From: Dermatophagoides farinae
Taxonomy: Eukaryota > Arthropoda > Arachnida > Sarcoptiformes > Pyroglyphidae
Assembly: GCF_024713945.1 (NCBI RefSeq)
Contig: NC_134685.1
Span: 3,467,001 to 3,531,000, forward strand
DNA length: 64,000 nucleotides
Reading direction: 5' to 3'
Position numbers and translations under genes: made by a program
The notes under the pieces: generated by a model
What the model saw: only the letters and a program-made list of their open reading frames with translations
The model's database searches: none
What the model was told of the DNA's origin: nothing
In this document: piece by piece, positions 26,135-40,384 of the stretch
Layout: each line of letters opens with the position of its first letter
Position numbering within the stretch: position 1 is the stretch's first letter

Positions 26135-26354
26135 TGTTTTTAAATAAAATGAGATTCTGATCTTTATTTCTTTTGGTTATACTTTTTCTATTTCAACCTT
26201 TTTCGGTTATACTATTACAAATAACAAACTTGATCAAGTATCACAAAATTAAACCAAAACATAACCCTGATCTACAACACATATTCTAGTGATGATAAAT
26301 AAATCAAAGTGTTTCAAATGATAAAATTATTTACGAAATGAAAATTTTATTATA

Positions 26355-26403
26355 CAAAAAAATGCTCGAATTCGGTAAATGAAATGTGGTCCTTAAAAGG
26401 ACC
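26355..26403 (-). promoter_or_regulatory. Histone 3' stem-loop and downstream element (H2Aa)
   Basis: On the reverse strand GGTCCTTTTAAGGACC (26403-26388) forms a perfect 6-bp stem, followed about 19 nt later by TTCGAGCATTTTTTT. It lies about 40 nt after the H2A stop. Confidence 0.87.
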
Positions 26404-26441
26404 GTTTTATATGATGAAAATGAAATTAAATGTAAATGAAA

Positions 26442-27031
<590 letters not shown>

Positions 27032-27116
27032 GTCGAACATGGACGGCAAAAATCATTATTCTGTTTGTTTGGTTTTTGCGATCAACAACTTGAATTTCCA
27101 CAACGAATCTTCAACA

Positions 27117-27491
27117 ATGGCCCCACCAAGCACTGGTAAAGCTGTCAAAAAATCTGGTAAAGCACAAAAATCTGTCCGTGCTACCGACAAGAAAAAGAAA
27201 CATCGTCGTCGTAAAGAATCCTTCTCGATCTACATCTATAAGGTGTTGAAACAAGTCCACCCGGACACCGGTATTTCATCGAAAGCCATGTCAATCATGA
27301 ACTCGTTTGTGAACGACATCTTCGAACGAATTGCTGCTGAATCATCGCGTTTGTCACATTACAACAAACGAACAACCATCACCTCAAGAGAAGTACAGAC
27401 TGCTGTCCGACTTTTGTTACCTGGTGAATTGGCCAAGCATGCCGTATCCGAAGGAACCAAAGCCGTCACCAAATACACATCCAGCAAATAA
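27117..27491 (+). CDS. Histone H2B (copy a)
   Basis: Core histone H2B, 124 aa: basic N-tail, [40 protein letters not shown], and the [21 protein letters not shown]-terminal helix ending KYTSSK. The ATG at 27117 follows a short 5' UTR after the TATA box. It has [12 protein letters not shown] where most animals, and copy b, have EASRLAxYNKR. A stem-loop follows the stop. Confidence 0.98.
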   Translation: MAPPSTGKAVKKSGKAQKSVRATDKKKKHRRRKESFSIYIYKVLKQVHPDTGISSKAMSIMNSFVNDIFERIAAESSRLSHYNKRTTITSREVQTAVRLLLPGELAKHAVSEGTKAVTKYTSSK

Positions 27492-27514
27492 TCATTTCAT
27501 TCATCATATAAAAC

Positions 27515-27560
27515 GGTCCTTTTCAGGACCACAATTTAATTACGAATCAGAGCATTTTTT
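27515..27560 (+). promoter_or_regulatory. Histone 3' stem-loop and downstream element (H2Ba)
   Basis: GGTCCTTTTCAGGACC (27515-27530) is a perfect 6-bp stem with a four-base loop. AATCAGAGCATTTTTT begins about 15 nt later and matches the downstream element seen 3' of H2Aa and H3. Confidence 0.88.
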
Positions 27561-28062
27561 CTAGTAAACTTTTCTAATAAAAAAAATTTTTTTCGATTCA
27601 AACTTACCGATTTCAAATATTCATACAGCTGTGTTATTACTAAAACACATGAGTGTCTCTAAGGTTTCATGTACCATTTTTCAATTTGAGTCTTTTTTGA
27701 AGCTATCGGATCAGCAGTATAATGATGAAAGACATGTATTTTTCAAACTATCAATTTTTGTTTGATGATATCGAAATTAGATGTTGCACGATAAAATATA
27801 AATCAATAATCCATGCAATTGTATTCAATCAATTTTTTTTAATGTTTTGTAAACAAACATTCGATTTGATGAGCATTAAAAAATAGTTCCCGCCCACTGA
27901 TTTTCCCTCCAAACTTGAATTTCGCGCTCTTTTCATGCTCCTCCTTCGAGTATTGTCTTGTTCTGATGGTCGAGTATAAAAAAGCGATTCACACCAAGTC
28001 TCGTTACTCATTTGTTTATTGGCACTCAAAACTATTGTATTTTCAAGTCGAAAACAAAATAA

Positions 28063-28479
<417 letters not shown>

Positions 28480-28525
28480 ATTCTTCAATTTTCATTCTAA
28501 TCTAATCCATCATTCATATACAAAC

Positions 28526-28577
28526 GGTCCTTTTTAGGACCATATTTTGATCCAATTGAGATTCGAGCATTTTTTAA
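28526..28577 (+). promoter_or_regulatory. Histone 3' stem-loop and downstream element (H3)
   Basis: GGTCCTTTTTAGGACC (28526-28541) is followed about 20 nt later by ATTCGAGCATTTTTT (28561-28575). AATAAA follows near 28607. Confidence 0.88.
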
Positions 28578-28897
28578 TCTTTGTTATTTATCATTTTGTC
28601 ATTTGAATAAAATCATTTAAAAAAAAATTCCGATTTCTCAAGTTTATTTCAATGCATTAAAGAACGACAAACGAAACATGATTCCATTGCTTTTGCTTTA
28701 TTGAAAGAAAAAAAACCGTTTTTTTGTCATACCAGACCAGGCCAGATTTTATTTTGTTTTGGTAGTAGTTTTTTTGATAAAATATTCCTTTTGAGTATTA
28801 CAAAAAACAACCTTTGCTATCACCATGCAGTTTTCGCGCCAAAAATCGACACCGTTTTGACATGCGCAACGACAAGACTGAGTTCACTCGAACTTTA

Positions 28898-29312
<415 letters not shown>

Positions 29313-29732
29313 TCATCCCAATCAATCAATCGATCGATCGATGCCAAATATGAAATAATCTACACCATAGACAACATGTAAACATTTTTTCATTTTCTAT
29401 TTGTTTTAGCAATTATGGAAACAAACAAATTGACCAAATTGATTTATATTAATTAATAATTCATTACTTTGTAAATAAAATTGATTTTGAGTTAAAACTG
29501 CTCCAACAAATTCGAAAAAAGTTATTTCAATCAATCAATGATAAGTTTGATTAGAAATGTGCAACTTTTACTTCATGTGATGCGTTTGTTTATGATTTAT
29601 TAATTAAATGAAATGAAATGAATTTTACAAATTGCAATTGCAACACAAGAGATTCTGATTTACAAAATTTTGTATAAGTCACATGTCTGTCTGTGATTGT
29701 TGTCATTATAATGATGAGATTATGTATGAATT

Positions 29733-30173
29733 CTAAGCAGTTTTTTCCGTTTTCTTCGGCAACAATACAGCCTGAATGTTTGGTAGTACACCACCTTGTG
29801 CGATAGTAACACCGCTCAATAGTTTATTCAATTCTTCATCGTTACGAATGGCCAATTGTAAATGACGTGGAATGATACGTGTCTTTTTATTATCTCTTGC
29901 AGCATTACCGGCCAATTCTAATACTTCGGCAGCTAAATATTCCAATACAGCTGCAAGATAAACTGGTGCACCGGCACCAACACGTTCGGCATAATTACCT
30001 AATTTGGTTACAAACAAATGATTCAAATTCGTTTCATCATCATCATCATATCGCATATTCATACCTTTACGAAGTAAACGATGTATTCGACCAACGGGAA
30101 ATTGCAGGCCAGCACGCGATGAACGTGATTTAGCTTTCGATTTGACTTTACCACCTTTTCCGCGACCAGACAT
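29733..30173 (-). CDS. Histone H2A (copy b), with an intron
   Basis: Two exons (30173-30065 and 29998-29733) encode a 124-aa H2A that differs from copy a by a single Ser for Thr at residue 12. The 66-nt intron 30064-29999 begins GTATGA and ends ATTAG. It splits the Gly codon of [10 protein letters not shown], is a multiple of three and has no stop, so unspliced RNA would encode 22 extra residues. No stem-loop is seen. A reverse-strand AATAAA lies at 29601-29596. Intron plus poly(A) signal are features of replication-independent histone genes. Confidence 0.95.
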   Translation of the reverse strand: MSGRGKGGKVKSKAKSRSSRAGLQFPVGRIHRLLRKGMNMRYDDDDETNLNHLFVTKLGNYAERVGAGAPVYLAAVLEYLAAEVLELAGNAARDNKKTRIIPRHLQLAIRNDEELNKLLSGVTIAQGGVLPNIQAVLLPKKTEKTA

Positions 30174-30463
30174 GATGATGGTGATTAAAATAACTTCAGA
30201 GATCAATACAGATCAACCAGAGATGCTTATGCTTAAATGACTTTAAAAAATTGTCGTCGTCGTCGTCGTTGTTGTTGTTTTTTGGGTTTTTATTTTTCTT
30301 TTGCTCAATGCTGATCAATAAACAACAACAAAAAATTTTCTTATGATCGTGAGTCGTTTCTACAACCACATCATTCTCAAATGCTACTAGCTGTATCGCC
30401 TTCAGGTTTCGCTTTTGCTTCTACAATTGATGGAATTAAAATTGCTGCATTTTGATTGGCTCG

Positions 30464-30498
30464 TGCTGCGTACACCATTTTGTCGATCATATAAAAAG
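30464..30498 (+). promoter_or_regulatory. H2B (copy b) promoter motif and TATA box
   Basis: TGATTGGCTCGTGCTGCGTACACCA matches the H2B copy a promoter at all but one base over the stretch ending in TGCTGCGTACACCA (30464-30477). ATATAAAAA follows about 12 bp later. I see no clear reverse-facing copy for H2A copy b here. Confidence 0.72.
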
Positions 30499-30661
30499 GA
30501 AATGATTGCGATTTTTTTGAAAATTTTTTTTTTTGGTTCGAAATACTCGGCCTGTTGTATTCGTGTGTTTGCTCTGTCTATAATCCGTTCTTTGTCTTTC
30601 ACTCAACAAATATAATTGTTATTTGATCAATTTCTAATATCGTTCATCGTTCATATCATAT

Positions 30662-31042
30662 ATGGCGCCAACACCAACAACCAGTAAGATTGAAAAGAAA
30701 AGTGCTGGAAAAGCACAGAAATCTGTTCGTGTATCGGATAAAAAGAAGAAATATCGTCGCCGTAAAGAATCATTTTCGATTTACATCTATAAAGTAATGA
30801 AACAAGTACATCCGGATACAGGAATATCATCGAAGGCAATGTCCATAATGAATTCATTTGTCAACGACATATTTGAACGTATTGCAGCCGAAGCATCGAG
30901 ATTAGCACAATACAATAAACGAACAACAATTACTTCGAGAGAGATACAAACTAGTGTACGATTATTGTTACCGGGGGAATTGGCCAAACATGCTGTATCG
31001 GAAGGCACAAAATCTGTTACCAAATATACATCGAGCAAATGA
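30662..31042 (+). CDS. Histone H2B (copy b)
   Basis: A 126-aa H2B with a diverged N-tail ([20 protein letters not shown]) and a canonical fold. Its [11 protein letters not shown] and SREIQT segments are closer to the usual animal sequence than copy a. The ATG at 30662 fits the H2B start. There is no stem-loop 3' of the stop; AATAAA occurs at 31135-31140. It is divergent from the intron-bearing H2A copy b. Confidence 0.96.
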   Translation: MAPTPTTSKIEKKSAGKAQKSVRVSDKKKKYRRRKESFSIYIYKVMKQVHPDTGISSKAMSIMNSFVNDIFERIAAEASRLAQYNKRTTITSREIQTSVRLLLPGELAKHAVSEGTKSVTKYTSSK

Positions 31043-31805
31043 GTAAAAAGACAAGACAAAAAAACATACACATCATCATCATCATCTGTAGATCAGTGTA
31101 AAATTAATTCATATTCTCACACATTTTCATCTCTAATAAATGAAAATGAAAAAAATGTGCAATTTTTAAACTATGTCATTAATTGAATTGGAAAGCTGTG
31201 TAATAATAATGATAATTTTTTTATAAAAAATAAAAAATTTAGTGTAAAATAATACATTCATAATAACAATGAAATATAGCATTTAACATTTACTCGATTG
31301 TTGCAAGTTGCCAATGATAGATGTCGTTACGGTGCACATTAGGACTTTCGTTTTGCTAAAGAAAAATAACAAACCGTTTCGCCTTTATATCTATCTCTTT
31401 ATTATCTGATTAATGTCTATGTCTATTTCTATTCTATGTTCCAGGGAAATAATTCGTTTCAAATGCCAAGCATATATGCAAAACGCATTTCAAAAAATTT
31501 GAAATCTTTGGTTCAATTTATTGACCATTTTCAACAACCACGATATTATGGACGAAAATCAAACAAAAAATTGACCCATGAACCACTATTGTGGTGACCC
31601 TTAACGAATTTTATTACTGCTGATGTGCTGTTGTTGCTTGCTTGGCTGGTCGGAAAAATAACGAAAAAACGAATGTCCATCTGCAGATGTCTAAACCCTA
31701 TTGTTGCTCTGTCGCTCTGATCGATCCTACAACTTTTTTTTGTCTATTCGCTTGCTTGCTTCAAAAATTCATGTCGTCGTTGTTCGCTTCGGGTTTCTTG
31801 CTCTA

Positions 31806-31810
<5 letters not shown>

Positions 31811-31836
<26 letters not shown>
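31811..31836. repeat. (CT)13 microsatellite
   Basis: Uninterrupted CT dinucleotides. Confidence 0.95.
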
Positions 31837-33038
31837 TCGGCTGCTGCTGTTATATTCGTTCAATCATCATCCAAATGTACAATGATGATATACAGCCAAA
31901 AGAAAGAAAGAAAAAAATCCTGAAATTGAGTACGTTGCCTCCCGCTTCTATACTTTGTCTTGGCCATCACCATCATCATAGCCGTCAACATCATCCAAAA
32001 TCGTGATCGCCGTTCTCGTTTCTATATTCCACATTCATCCATCCAAATGGTAAAAATGCATGTATGATTCATGTATTACTGATGATGACGACGATGATGA
32101 TGATGGAAAAAAAGAACGCGAACGTAAATGGTGGCGGTAGTGTTGGGGGAAATAGATTACAAAATAGGAAAAAGAGAATATTAATGTGTGTGTGTGTGTG
32201 TGTGAGTGTACCCACATAAAGAAATGAATATGGTTACTATATGCGTCAAACGCAAACAAATATCACTATAGTGGTATGTGGGCGGGTGAATGAATGACAA
32301 AGAAAAGGATCCAAAATACTTTCAGGCTTAACAAAAAAAAAATCATCAACTCAAAATTCGTTCGCATCGCCTAAGCACTAAAATAACACACAGACATTGG
32401 GCATCTGCGTAGAGATGTTTTTTGTTAATTCCTTTCTCTTTGCTGAGTTGTGTGTGTATGTATAGTATGTCTGTATGGTGGTGCCGCAATAATCAAGTAA
32501 AATTTGAACCAGCGCCGACCAACCAAATAAATCGACAAATACACAGAATGGGAATGAAAAAAAATCTCGTTTATTGTCGCAATCAAGCCAAATTGAGAAC
32601 AGAGAACAACAACATACAAGAGAGAAAGGCACGACCGATAACAACCAAACAACAACAGCCGCCAACTGGTAACGACAACTGGTTAGCTGCTTGCCTAGCT
32701 CGCTTATTTTATTTTACGTTTAAAATATATTGAATGTGTGTGTGTGTGTGTGTGTTTTGTACATGTTTGAACGTATATAAAATGTGTAATGCAATGTTGG
32801 CTTTATTTTTTTCGGGGCTAGGTTGCCTGGGTTGTTTCTTTTGTCGAGAGATTATTATACTAATGGCCAGGTCGTCGTAGTCGTTATTATTTGCTACTTC
32901 TGCTGTTTATTTTATTTGTTGTGTTTTGTTGCCGTCGTCATCAATAAACTAACCAACAGCGAAAAAAATAGCTAGATCCACCACACGCCACTATGATGAT
33001 GATCCCACAGCTAATTCATTGCGATATGTGAAACGAAT

Positions 33039-33060
33039 GTGTGTGTGTGTGTGTGTGTGT
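33039..33060. repeat. (GT)11 microsatellite
   Basis: Uninterrupted GT dinucleotides about 500 bp upstream of the MADF gene. Confidence 0.95.
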
Positions 33061-33561
33061 TATGTTTTGCAATAGCGATTATATTTCGAACCAAAAAAAC
33101 TACTCTTGAGACTCAAAATTTCAAATTATATAAAGCATGGTTGAATATACCAAAATGGTGAAGAATTCGTTACACTAAAGTATTGGTAATGGTGGTGGTG
33201 GTGGTGGTATTAATGTAACCTTGGTCGTCGTATTTAGTCTTTATCGTCAACTTTGTCCATATGAATTTTCGGCGGCCATTATCTTGTGTTCTTGCTCGCT
33301 GGTGAAGAAAAGGGCGCGGTATTACTAATAAATGGTTTTGTGTGACCCTTGTTGAGTCAGTCGATATTCTTGATTACTCGACTACAACGACAACTACGTT
33401 GATATTGAACGCATTTATAATTGATTTGTTGTTTTGTTTATATCTCGATTTGAGCCAGATATAAATTCTATTGCGATTTTCTTTCTAAACAAACTTGTGT
33501 GTGTGTGTTGTACTTCAATTGGCAGCTTCAATTTTTTTCACAAAAAACATCGACATCAATA

Positions 33562-35694
33562 ATGCCAAATAATAATCGTACACCAACAACAACAACAACT
33601 AAATCATCATCATCACCACCTTTATTCAATGACAATAGTAATGATATTGAATTGATTGATGCAACCGATGAAGATGATGATGATACGATTATAACAAATG
33701 TGGCAGCATCATCAACAACAGCGGCGACAACGACAACAACAACAACATTATCAGCAATTGATCCTGAAGATCAATCATCATTTTGGTCATCATTCGATTC
33801 GAATGATCCAGAAAAAGTTTCCATTATCAATAGTGTTATGAACAGTATCCAACAGACACAACAACCACCATTGAATGGTGGTGGTACAACAGATTCACCT
33901 TCCAGTAATAATAATGTAAATGGTCATAGTAATAGCCGATTGGATGAACAACGAAGATTATTAATTGAAGAAGTACGTAAACGTCCATGGATTTATTATA
34001 AAAAAGATCCAGGATACAATGAACGTATTCGTATACAACAATCATGGAAGGAAATTTCCGAATTAATCGGTTGGGATGGTAAGTTTTACTTTTTTGTTGA
34101 TTTAAAACTAATTCCATTTCATATTCTAGAGGAAATGTGTAAATCAAAATGGCGTAATGTACGGGACGCATATCGAAAAATACAACGATCTCATCAGAAA
34201 AATCCAAATGATTTAAGTTATGTTAATCGTCATCCTGAATTATCATTCCTAGATGATTGTCCATTTAAACCACGTTCAAAAAATAGGGCTAAATCGTATG
34301 TTTTTTCTCTCCCATAAAACTTGAATCGAATTTTATGTTTTATGTTTTACAGGAAAACAAAATCCACATCATCATCATCAATGATACAAGCATCGGGTAA
34401 TTCATCATCGACATTTAAATCTTCTGTAGCCATTATTGGTGAGAAACGACAAACACGTGCATCATCAGCAGCTGCATTAATTGTACCGAATGCCAATCCA
34501 TCCGCACAACAACAACAACAAACGAAACAATCACCAAATAATCATAGATTGAATAATGAATCACATTCGAACATTCCCAATTCCACCGTAGCAACTTCAA
34601 CAACTACTCAGGTTATTGGTACATCAACAATACAGAATGGATCATCAATGATACATCATTTACAACATCATAATCAAATGAAACCAATGATTTCGGTGGT
34701 AACTAAACCAAGAAAAACAATACAATTTAATAATCCAAATCATTCAAATAACACGAATTCGAACATCTTACGATCTCCGGCAGTATCACAATCACAATCA
34801 TCATCATCATCATCGACACAATCCATACAAAATCATTACCATCCATCAAATCGATCTGGTTATAATAATAATAATAATCATCAACAACAACAAAATTGTC
34901 TCACAACAAATACAACATATATGAATCGTTCTATAGGAGGAAATAATAATAATTCTCAATCAATATTGAATCAAACACTTACGAAACCTTTGGCAGCAAC
35001 ACAATCATCAGGTGCAACTAATAATCATAATTACTATCAGCATCACCAGCAACAACAACAACAACCGACGATAATGAAAAAACCACGATTATCATCATCA
35101 TCATCGCCATATCAAATGTTATCGACCAATAATAATAATCATAATCAAAATCATTTAAATTCCAACAACAAAATCAATTCAACAATTAATAAACATCAAA
35201 TGGATGAAATTCTTTCAATTGTTAGGCAATTGCAGAATCGTCGTGATGAAAATCATTCCGTATTAGGTACATTATCCAATATGATTGATCAATTACCATT
35301 GGAAAGGCGTGCATCAGTATTTGGCAAAATATTCAATATGGTAGCAGAAGAATTACGATTATATAATCTTGAAAGAAATGGTGATCCAAAATCGACCACA
35401 AACAACAACAACAACAACAATAATAATAACGCACAGACATTAATGATGGTGAAAAAGAATCATCGACAACATAATAATCATCGTACACGTACTGCTGAAT
35501 TATTAACATTGAAAAATGACGATAATGATGAAGATGATGATGATGAATATGTTGAATATATCGATGGTGATAATTTTGATGGTTGTTATGATGATGAATC
35601 CATTGTCACGGCAACAACAATGATGGCTGTTAATCATGTCCATGGCGGCAACGACGACGACGATGATGTTGACGAGGATGACATGATGGATTAA
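33562..35694 (+). CDS. MADF-domain (Adf-1-like) DNA-binding protein
   Basis: MADF proteins are Myb/SANT-like DNA-binding transcriptional regulators common in arthropods. Exons 33562-34078, 34130-34295 and 34353-35694 give 674 aa. The MADF domain (about residues 135-225) reads RRLLIEEVRKRPWIYYKKDP, QQSWKEISELIGWD, then MCKSKWRNVRDAYRKIQRS, with its conserved Trp residues. A 51-nt stop-free intron (GTAAGT...CTAG) cuts the domain and a 57-nt intron follows. The middle is Asn/Gln/Ser-rich. Near residue 520-555 a helical MDEILSIVRQLQNRRDEN and LPLERRASVFGKIFNMVAEE resembles a BESS-type interaction motif. The C-terminus is strongly acidic. The N-terminal start is the first in-frame ATG. Confidence 0.85.
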
Positions 35695-36152
35695 TTTTAT
35701 TTGATTTAAAATTGAAAAAAATTAATTTTTTTTTTTTGGATAAACTTTGATGACAATTTTTTTCCCTTGTAAAATGTATAAAAAACAATGACTTTAATCT
35801 TTTTTTCAAGGAATTTATTATTAATTAAAATTAAAATTTATTAAATTCAAATTCAAATTGATTTCAGTGTGTAACGATATTAATGAATGGTAAAATTGTT
35901 TATTCATATTTACGCCCAATTATTATTGATGATTTAGTTTGTAAACAACAACAACAACAACAAAAAATTTCGGGTCACATTCATTGTCTTGATGACAATG
36001 ATGGTGATGGTGATTTGTTTGTTTTTTCTCAAATGGTTTGTTATTTTTTTTGCAGTCTATGAATAAAAAAACTAGCACTAATGTAAATTCTAATAAAACA
36101 TAGATATTTTATCGTTTGGTTGTTGATTCTGATCAAATTCATTCGATAAACA
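35695..36152. other. Spacer between MADF gene and TPC1
   Basis: A+T-rich 3' and 5' flanks of two same-strand genes, with a CAACAA run near 35947. Nothing else is recognised. Confidence 0.55.
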
Positions 36153-39099
36153 ATGATGGAATCACAACAATCAATAGTCGATAATCGACCTATTTGTCAA
36201 AGCTATACGGATATGGAAGAATCGCTTCGTGCAGAGCATCGACATTCGCGTTTGAAGCATTCATTATTACATTGGTTTTATCGTCGTTTTATTCAATTAC
36301 CACCATCGGATTCACGTATTGATCATGATCATTCAATACATACAATGACAACTACAACAACCGATTCACCTTGCTCATCATCACCATCATCATCAGGTTT
36401 ATCACCTGAAAATACAATAACAAATGAAAGAAGAATGTTATGGTCATTAAATTATCTTGAAGCATCAATATATTTGGAAGAAGGATTAAATAATGATAAA
36501 TTTGACCATCATCCACATTTATTTACCAAATTACCAATGTATTTGATTGCACATAATCGTTTCATTTATGCAATAGATCTATTCTGTTGTTGGCTTATAT
36601 TATCATTGGCATTGACAGAAAAACCGGCTGTCGATCATTACCATCTTGCTGAAGCTATACATGCTACACTTGAATTGATCGCGCTATCCATATTGGCATT
36701 GATTTTGTTTGTCAAATTACAATGGATTGGTATAGCGAAATTTTTCAAACATGGTCGTACATTAATTAAAACCATCGTATTAATATTGATGATTGTCGAA
36801 GCGATTGTGGTTCTTTTGAGACAGGATACACATTTTCGTGTCACTCGTTCATTGCGACCAGTATTCTTGATTGATAATTTTCATTTTTTTGGTGTACGAC
36901 GTGTTATACGTCAGACATTTCAATCATTGCGTTCATTTATCGATATGTTGGCCTTATTGCTATTTTTTCTCATATTTTTCTCAATATCAGCATTTTATCT
37001 TTTCTCCGGTATATCAAACTATTCACAATTCTCAACCATTGTGGAATCATTTCTTTCATTGTTCGTATTACTTACAACGGCAAATTTTCCCGATATTATG
37101 ATGCCAGCATATCAAAAAAGTCAATTTTATGCCCTGTTCTTTGTCATATTTTTAGTGATTAACCTGTATTTTTTACTCAACATTATGTTGGCCGTTGTTT
37201 ATAATTCATTTTCACAGATTGAAAAAGATAAATTTCGAAAATTATTTCTACACCGTCGTAAAGCTTGTGATCATGCATTTCGTTTGTTAGTCACCGATAA
37301 TAATAATGTTATTGGATACATTGAATTCGAACATTTTAATGGCCTAATGAATCATTTGAAACCCCGTTCAAGTCAAATGGAACGATTCTTGATGTATAAA
37401 GCATTAATAATGCAAGTGTTTACACCACAAGAAGATTTAAAAACACGTCATCTTCTCGCTCATCGTAATGATAAAAGTTTGAATAAAAAACAATCGACCG
37501 CTAATGATCGACAATCAATGAATGCTGAAGAATATTTGCATCACATAATCGATGCTCAAAATCATCATCATCATCATAATCATCTTACATTGGATAAATT
37601 CTATCATATTTATGAAGTGTTGAATTTACATTGGGAAAATCTAGACAAATCATTACCATGGTTTGATCGTTCTCGTTGTTGTTTTGATTCACGTTGGTTT
37701 CCAAACCTGATGTATCGTTTACGTGCGATTGTTTTGCATCGATATTTTGATTGGTCTTCATACATTGTCATCATAATGGCTGCTTTATATCAATTTTTCG
37801 ATGCCATTATCGGTTGGAATGCCAATCATGTGCATAGAATGTTTTATTTTTCCACATCAACACGTACAATTTGTGCCATATTCATTTCGTTGTATACGAT
37901 TGAAATGTTACTGAAACTCTCCGCATTTGGTCCACGTGAATATTTCCGCCGGCGTTGGAATCAATTTGATTTCATCATTACAATCGTTAGTTTGATTACA
38001 TTCATGATGAATGAATATCTACACGTGACCGCAACAACTACGATTACGTTATCGACATCGTTTTTTTCTTTTCGTTCATTAAAATTATTGAATCTTTTAC
38101 GGCGCCATGTTCATCGTTATCGAGATATACTTGGTCCATTTGCGTTGATCATTATCAAACGTTTCATGTCCGTCACAATGGTTGTATTGATTGTTTATTA
38201 TTTTTTTGCCATCATTGCTATGGAATGTTTTGGCCAATATTCATTGATTGATTGTTGTCAGAATAGTACATTGGAGCCATATTATCGCTCCAATGGTACA
38301 ACCACATCATTTTATTATCTAAATAATTTTCAAGATTTAATTACAAGTTATAGTGAGTTATTTGTTTGTTATGTTTCACCAATTTTCATTGGTTTATTAA
38401 TTTAGTTACATTATTCGAATTGATGGTGGTCAATAATTGGCAGATAACAATGAGTGCCTATGTTATCGTCACCGGTAATCGATGGTCATACATATTTTTC
38501 ATTGCATTCTACATCATTACACTGGTCGTCATCACTATTGTCGTTTCGTTTGTATTGGATACATTTAATTTCCATATAGAATATAAACATCGATTTGGTC
38601 CAGATGATTCAAGTAAGCCTGGCCAAATATTTCTTTCTTTTTGTGGCTTCATTTTTTTTTCTTTTGCATCACTGCAGTGAGCGTACAAATATCTGTGGAA
38701 GTTCCTATTAATCAACAAGAATTTAATCATTATCAATCGTTGGATAAAGATTTGATTGAACAACGACCGTCTATGATCAATTTATCATCATTGGATTGTG
38801 GCTGGTGTTCATCATTATCAATGGACAATAATTTTTCTCGTTTTGATTATTATTCAAATAAATTATTCAACACATCGAATCCATCGTCATCACCAATTAG
38901 TCTGGGGATAAATGAAAATGTAAAAGATTTTGAAACAATTATTGAAGAAGAAACCGATACACAGCCATCTAATACGACAATACACAATAAACGAACCATA
39001 ATGTTTCGTGGTCGTAAAATTCGTGATAAATTCTCATACAATCTTCGAATGTATCATGATGAATTAGAAAAATGGATTAATCAATCGGAATATTCTTGA
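36153..39099 (+). CDS. TPCN1: Two-pore cation channel 1 (TPC1)
   Basis: TPC1 is an endolysosomal cation channel with two six-helix repeats in one chain. Exons 36153-38352, 38406-38612 and 38678-39099 (introns of 53 and 65 nt) give 942 aa. Repeat I has a run of membrane helices (residues about 135-355) and the pore SLFVLLTTANFPDIMMPAYQ near residue 300-318. A His-rich linker with HRRKACDHAFRLL follows the first repeat. Repeat II spans about residues 530-820 with pore TLFELMVVNNWQITMSAYV near 735-753. The S4-like helix of repeat II contains SFRSLKLLNLLRRHVHRYR. The cytosolic tail ends with YNLRMYHDELEKWIN, as in other TPC1 proteins. It lies 115 bp from the convergent TMEM223. Confidence 0.93.
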
Positions 39100-39214
39100 A
39101 AAAAGAAAAATGAATGCAGGTTTCTTTTGGCGCTAGATGGATTTTATTCGAAAAAATAAATATATATTTTATATTTACAACATTTATATTTTTAAACACA
39201 AATAAAACTCAAAC

Positions 39215-40103
39215 TCAAAATGTTCGTCGTACACCGACAGTTAAATCATAAATTGTTTCATTGGGAAAATTTCCGTTTGTATTATCGATCAATAATGCTG
39301 ATTTACGATTTTTCACTTTCATTGATATATAATAACATCGATCTAGTCGATGTTCACGAGTAGTAACATCGGCTATATTGAATGTTTGTGCACGTTGTTC
39401 CGATTGGAAACCACCATTCCAATTGATTAGACCGACTTTGATCTTTTGGCCACCGGGCATTAAACGTATGAATGCAACACATCGTGTAAGTAGAAAGAAA
39501 AGCAATGCTGTCGATCCAACACCGATGGCCATAAATGCCCATTTGGTCAATATTTGATAACCATAGACTGTAAACACAAAAATGATCAATCAATTAATCA
39601 AACGTTTTTTAGAAAGCAAAATAGAACATACCGGACAAATACTCCATTATTCGATCCCCATTTTTCATTTGATGTTTAGTTTGTTCAAAAAGTTGTTGTC
39701 GTTCGATAACTTTTTCTCGTTTTCCTATGAATGAATAGAATTTATATAGGATATTGGCACAAAATATCCAGAATAGGCAATTGGCAATGATTGCAATAAA
39801 ATATCCTCGATATGTACCACGATTTACTATTTCGAATAATGTCATTTCTTCTTTTACATGGCTAAAATCTTTATCCAATGATTTAAGTAATTCACTACGA
39901 TCCAATTTTGTTCGATCTGTGGTTGGTGGTTTTGGATTCGGCGATGATTTCCAAACAGATTTTCCTGGCACATTTTCGGTACCAATTTTTGTTGTTGAAA
40001 AATATTGTGTCGATGATATGAACGATGATTGATGATTATGATTGTTGAATATAATAATTCGTAAACGTTGCTGGCAACATTTTGATAATATTTGACATAA
40101 CAT
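39215..40103 (-). CDS. TMEM223: Transmembrane protein 223, mitochondrial
   Basis: TMEM223 is an inner-membrane mitochondrial protein implicated in cytochrome c oxidase biogenesis. Exons 40103-39632 and 39567-39215, with a 64-nt intron (GTATGT...TACAG), give 274 aa. The Arg/Gln/Ser-rich N-terminus (MLCQILSKCCQQRLR, later SSTQYFSTT) looks like a mitochondrial presequence. Helix 1 is around YFIAIIANCLFWIFCANI, helix 2 around WAFMAIGVGSTALLFFLL. The C-terminal domain includes LMPGGQKIKV and a terminal FPNETIYDLTVGVRRTF matching the human FPNTKLFDNTVGAYRSL. Its tail-to-tail neighbour is TPC1. Confidence 0.9.
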
Positions 40104-40194
40104 TATTCAATATTTTAATGAAAATTTAATTTAATTTAATCAAATTTCAATTGCTTTAATTGAAGAAATTTTTTTTGAATCATCAGATGGGGTT

Positions 40195-40375
40195 GTGATA
40201 TGGAATAGCCAAATAAAAAATAGCCAAAACTGGAAATAACAAAAGCAAAAAATAGCCAAAGCAGAAAATGGCAAAATACTGAAAATGGCTAAATACTGAA
40301 AATAGCCAAACATAAAAAATAGCAAAATGGAAAATAGCCAATCATTAAAATGGGCCAAAAATGAGCCAATGATAA
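40195..40375. repeat. Degenerate AATAGCCAAA-type tandem repeat
   Basis: About ten diverged copies of a 15-20 bp unit built around AATAGCCAAA or AATGGCAAA. Similar words (AATAGCTAAATAAATTAGCG) resume at 40616-40660 beyond the LTR-like fossil, as if the fossil had inserted into the array. Confidence 0.6.
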
Positions 40376-40384
40376 AAGATAGAC

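Larger units (their letters stand above)
31200..33561. other. Noncoding spacer, microsatellite-rich, MADF gene promoter at right end
   Basis: No supported gene. It contains a CT run (31811-31836), TG runs near 32186-32203 and 32733-32753, an 11-unit GT run (33039-33060) and a GGT run near 33191. The last few hundred bases presumably hold the promoter and 5' UTR of the MADF-domain gene. Confidence 0.6.

Noticed and set aside
39129-39140. Second CTCF-like word (GGCGCTAGATGG) in the TPC1/TMEM223 junction
   Set aside because: Matches only the GGCGCTA half of the consensus; the upstream half is poly-T.
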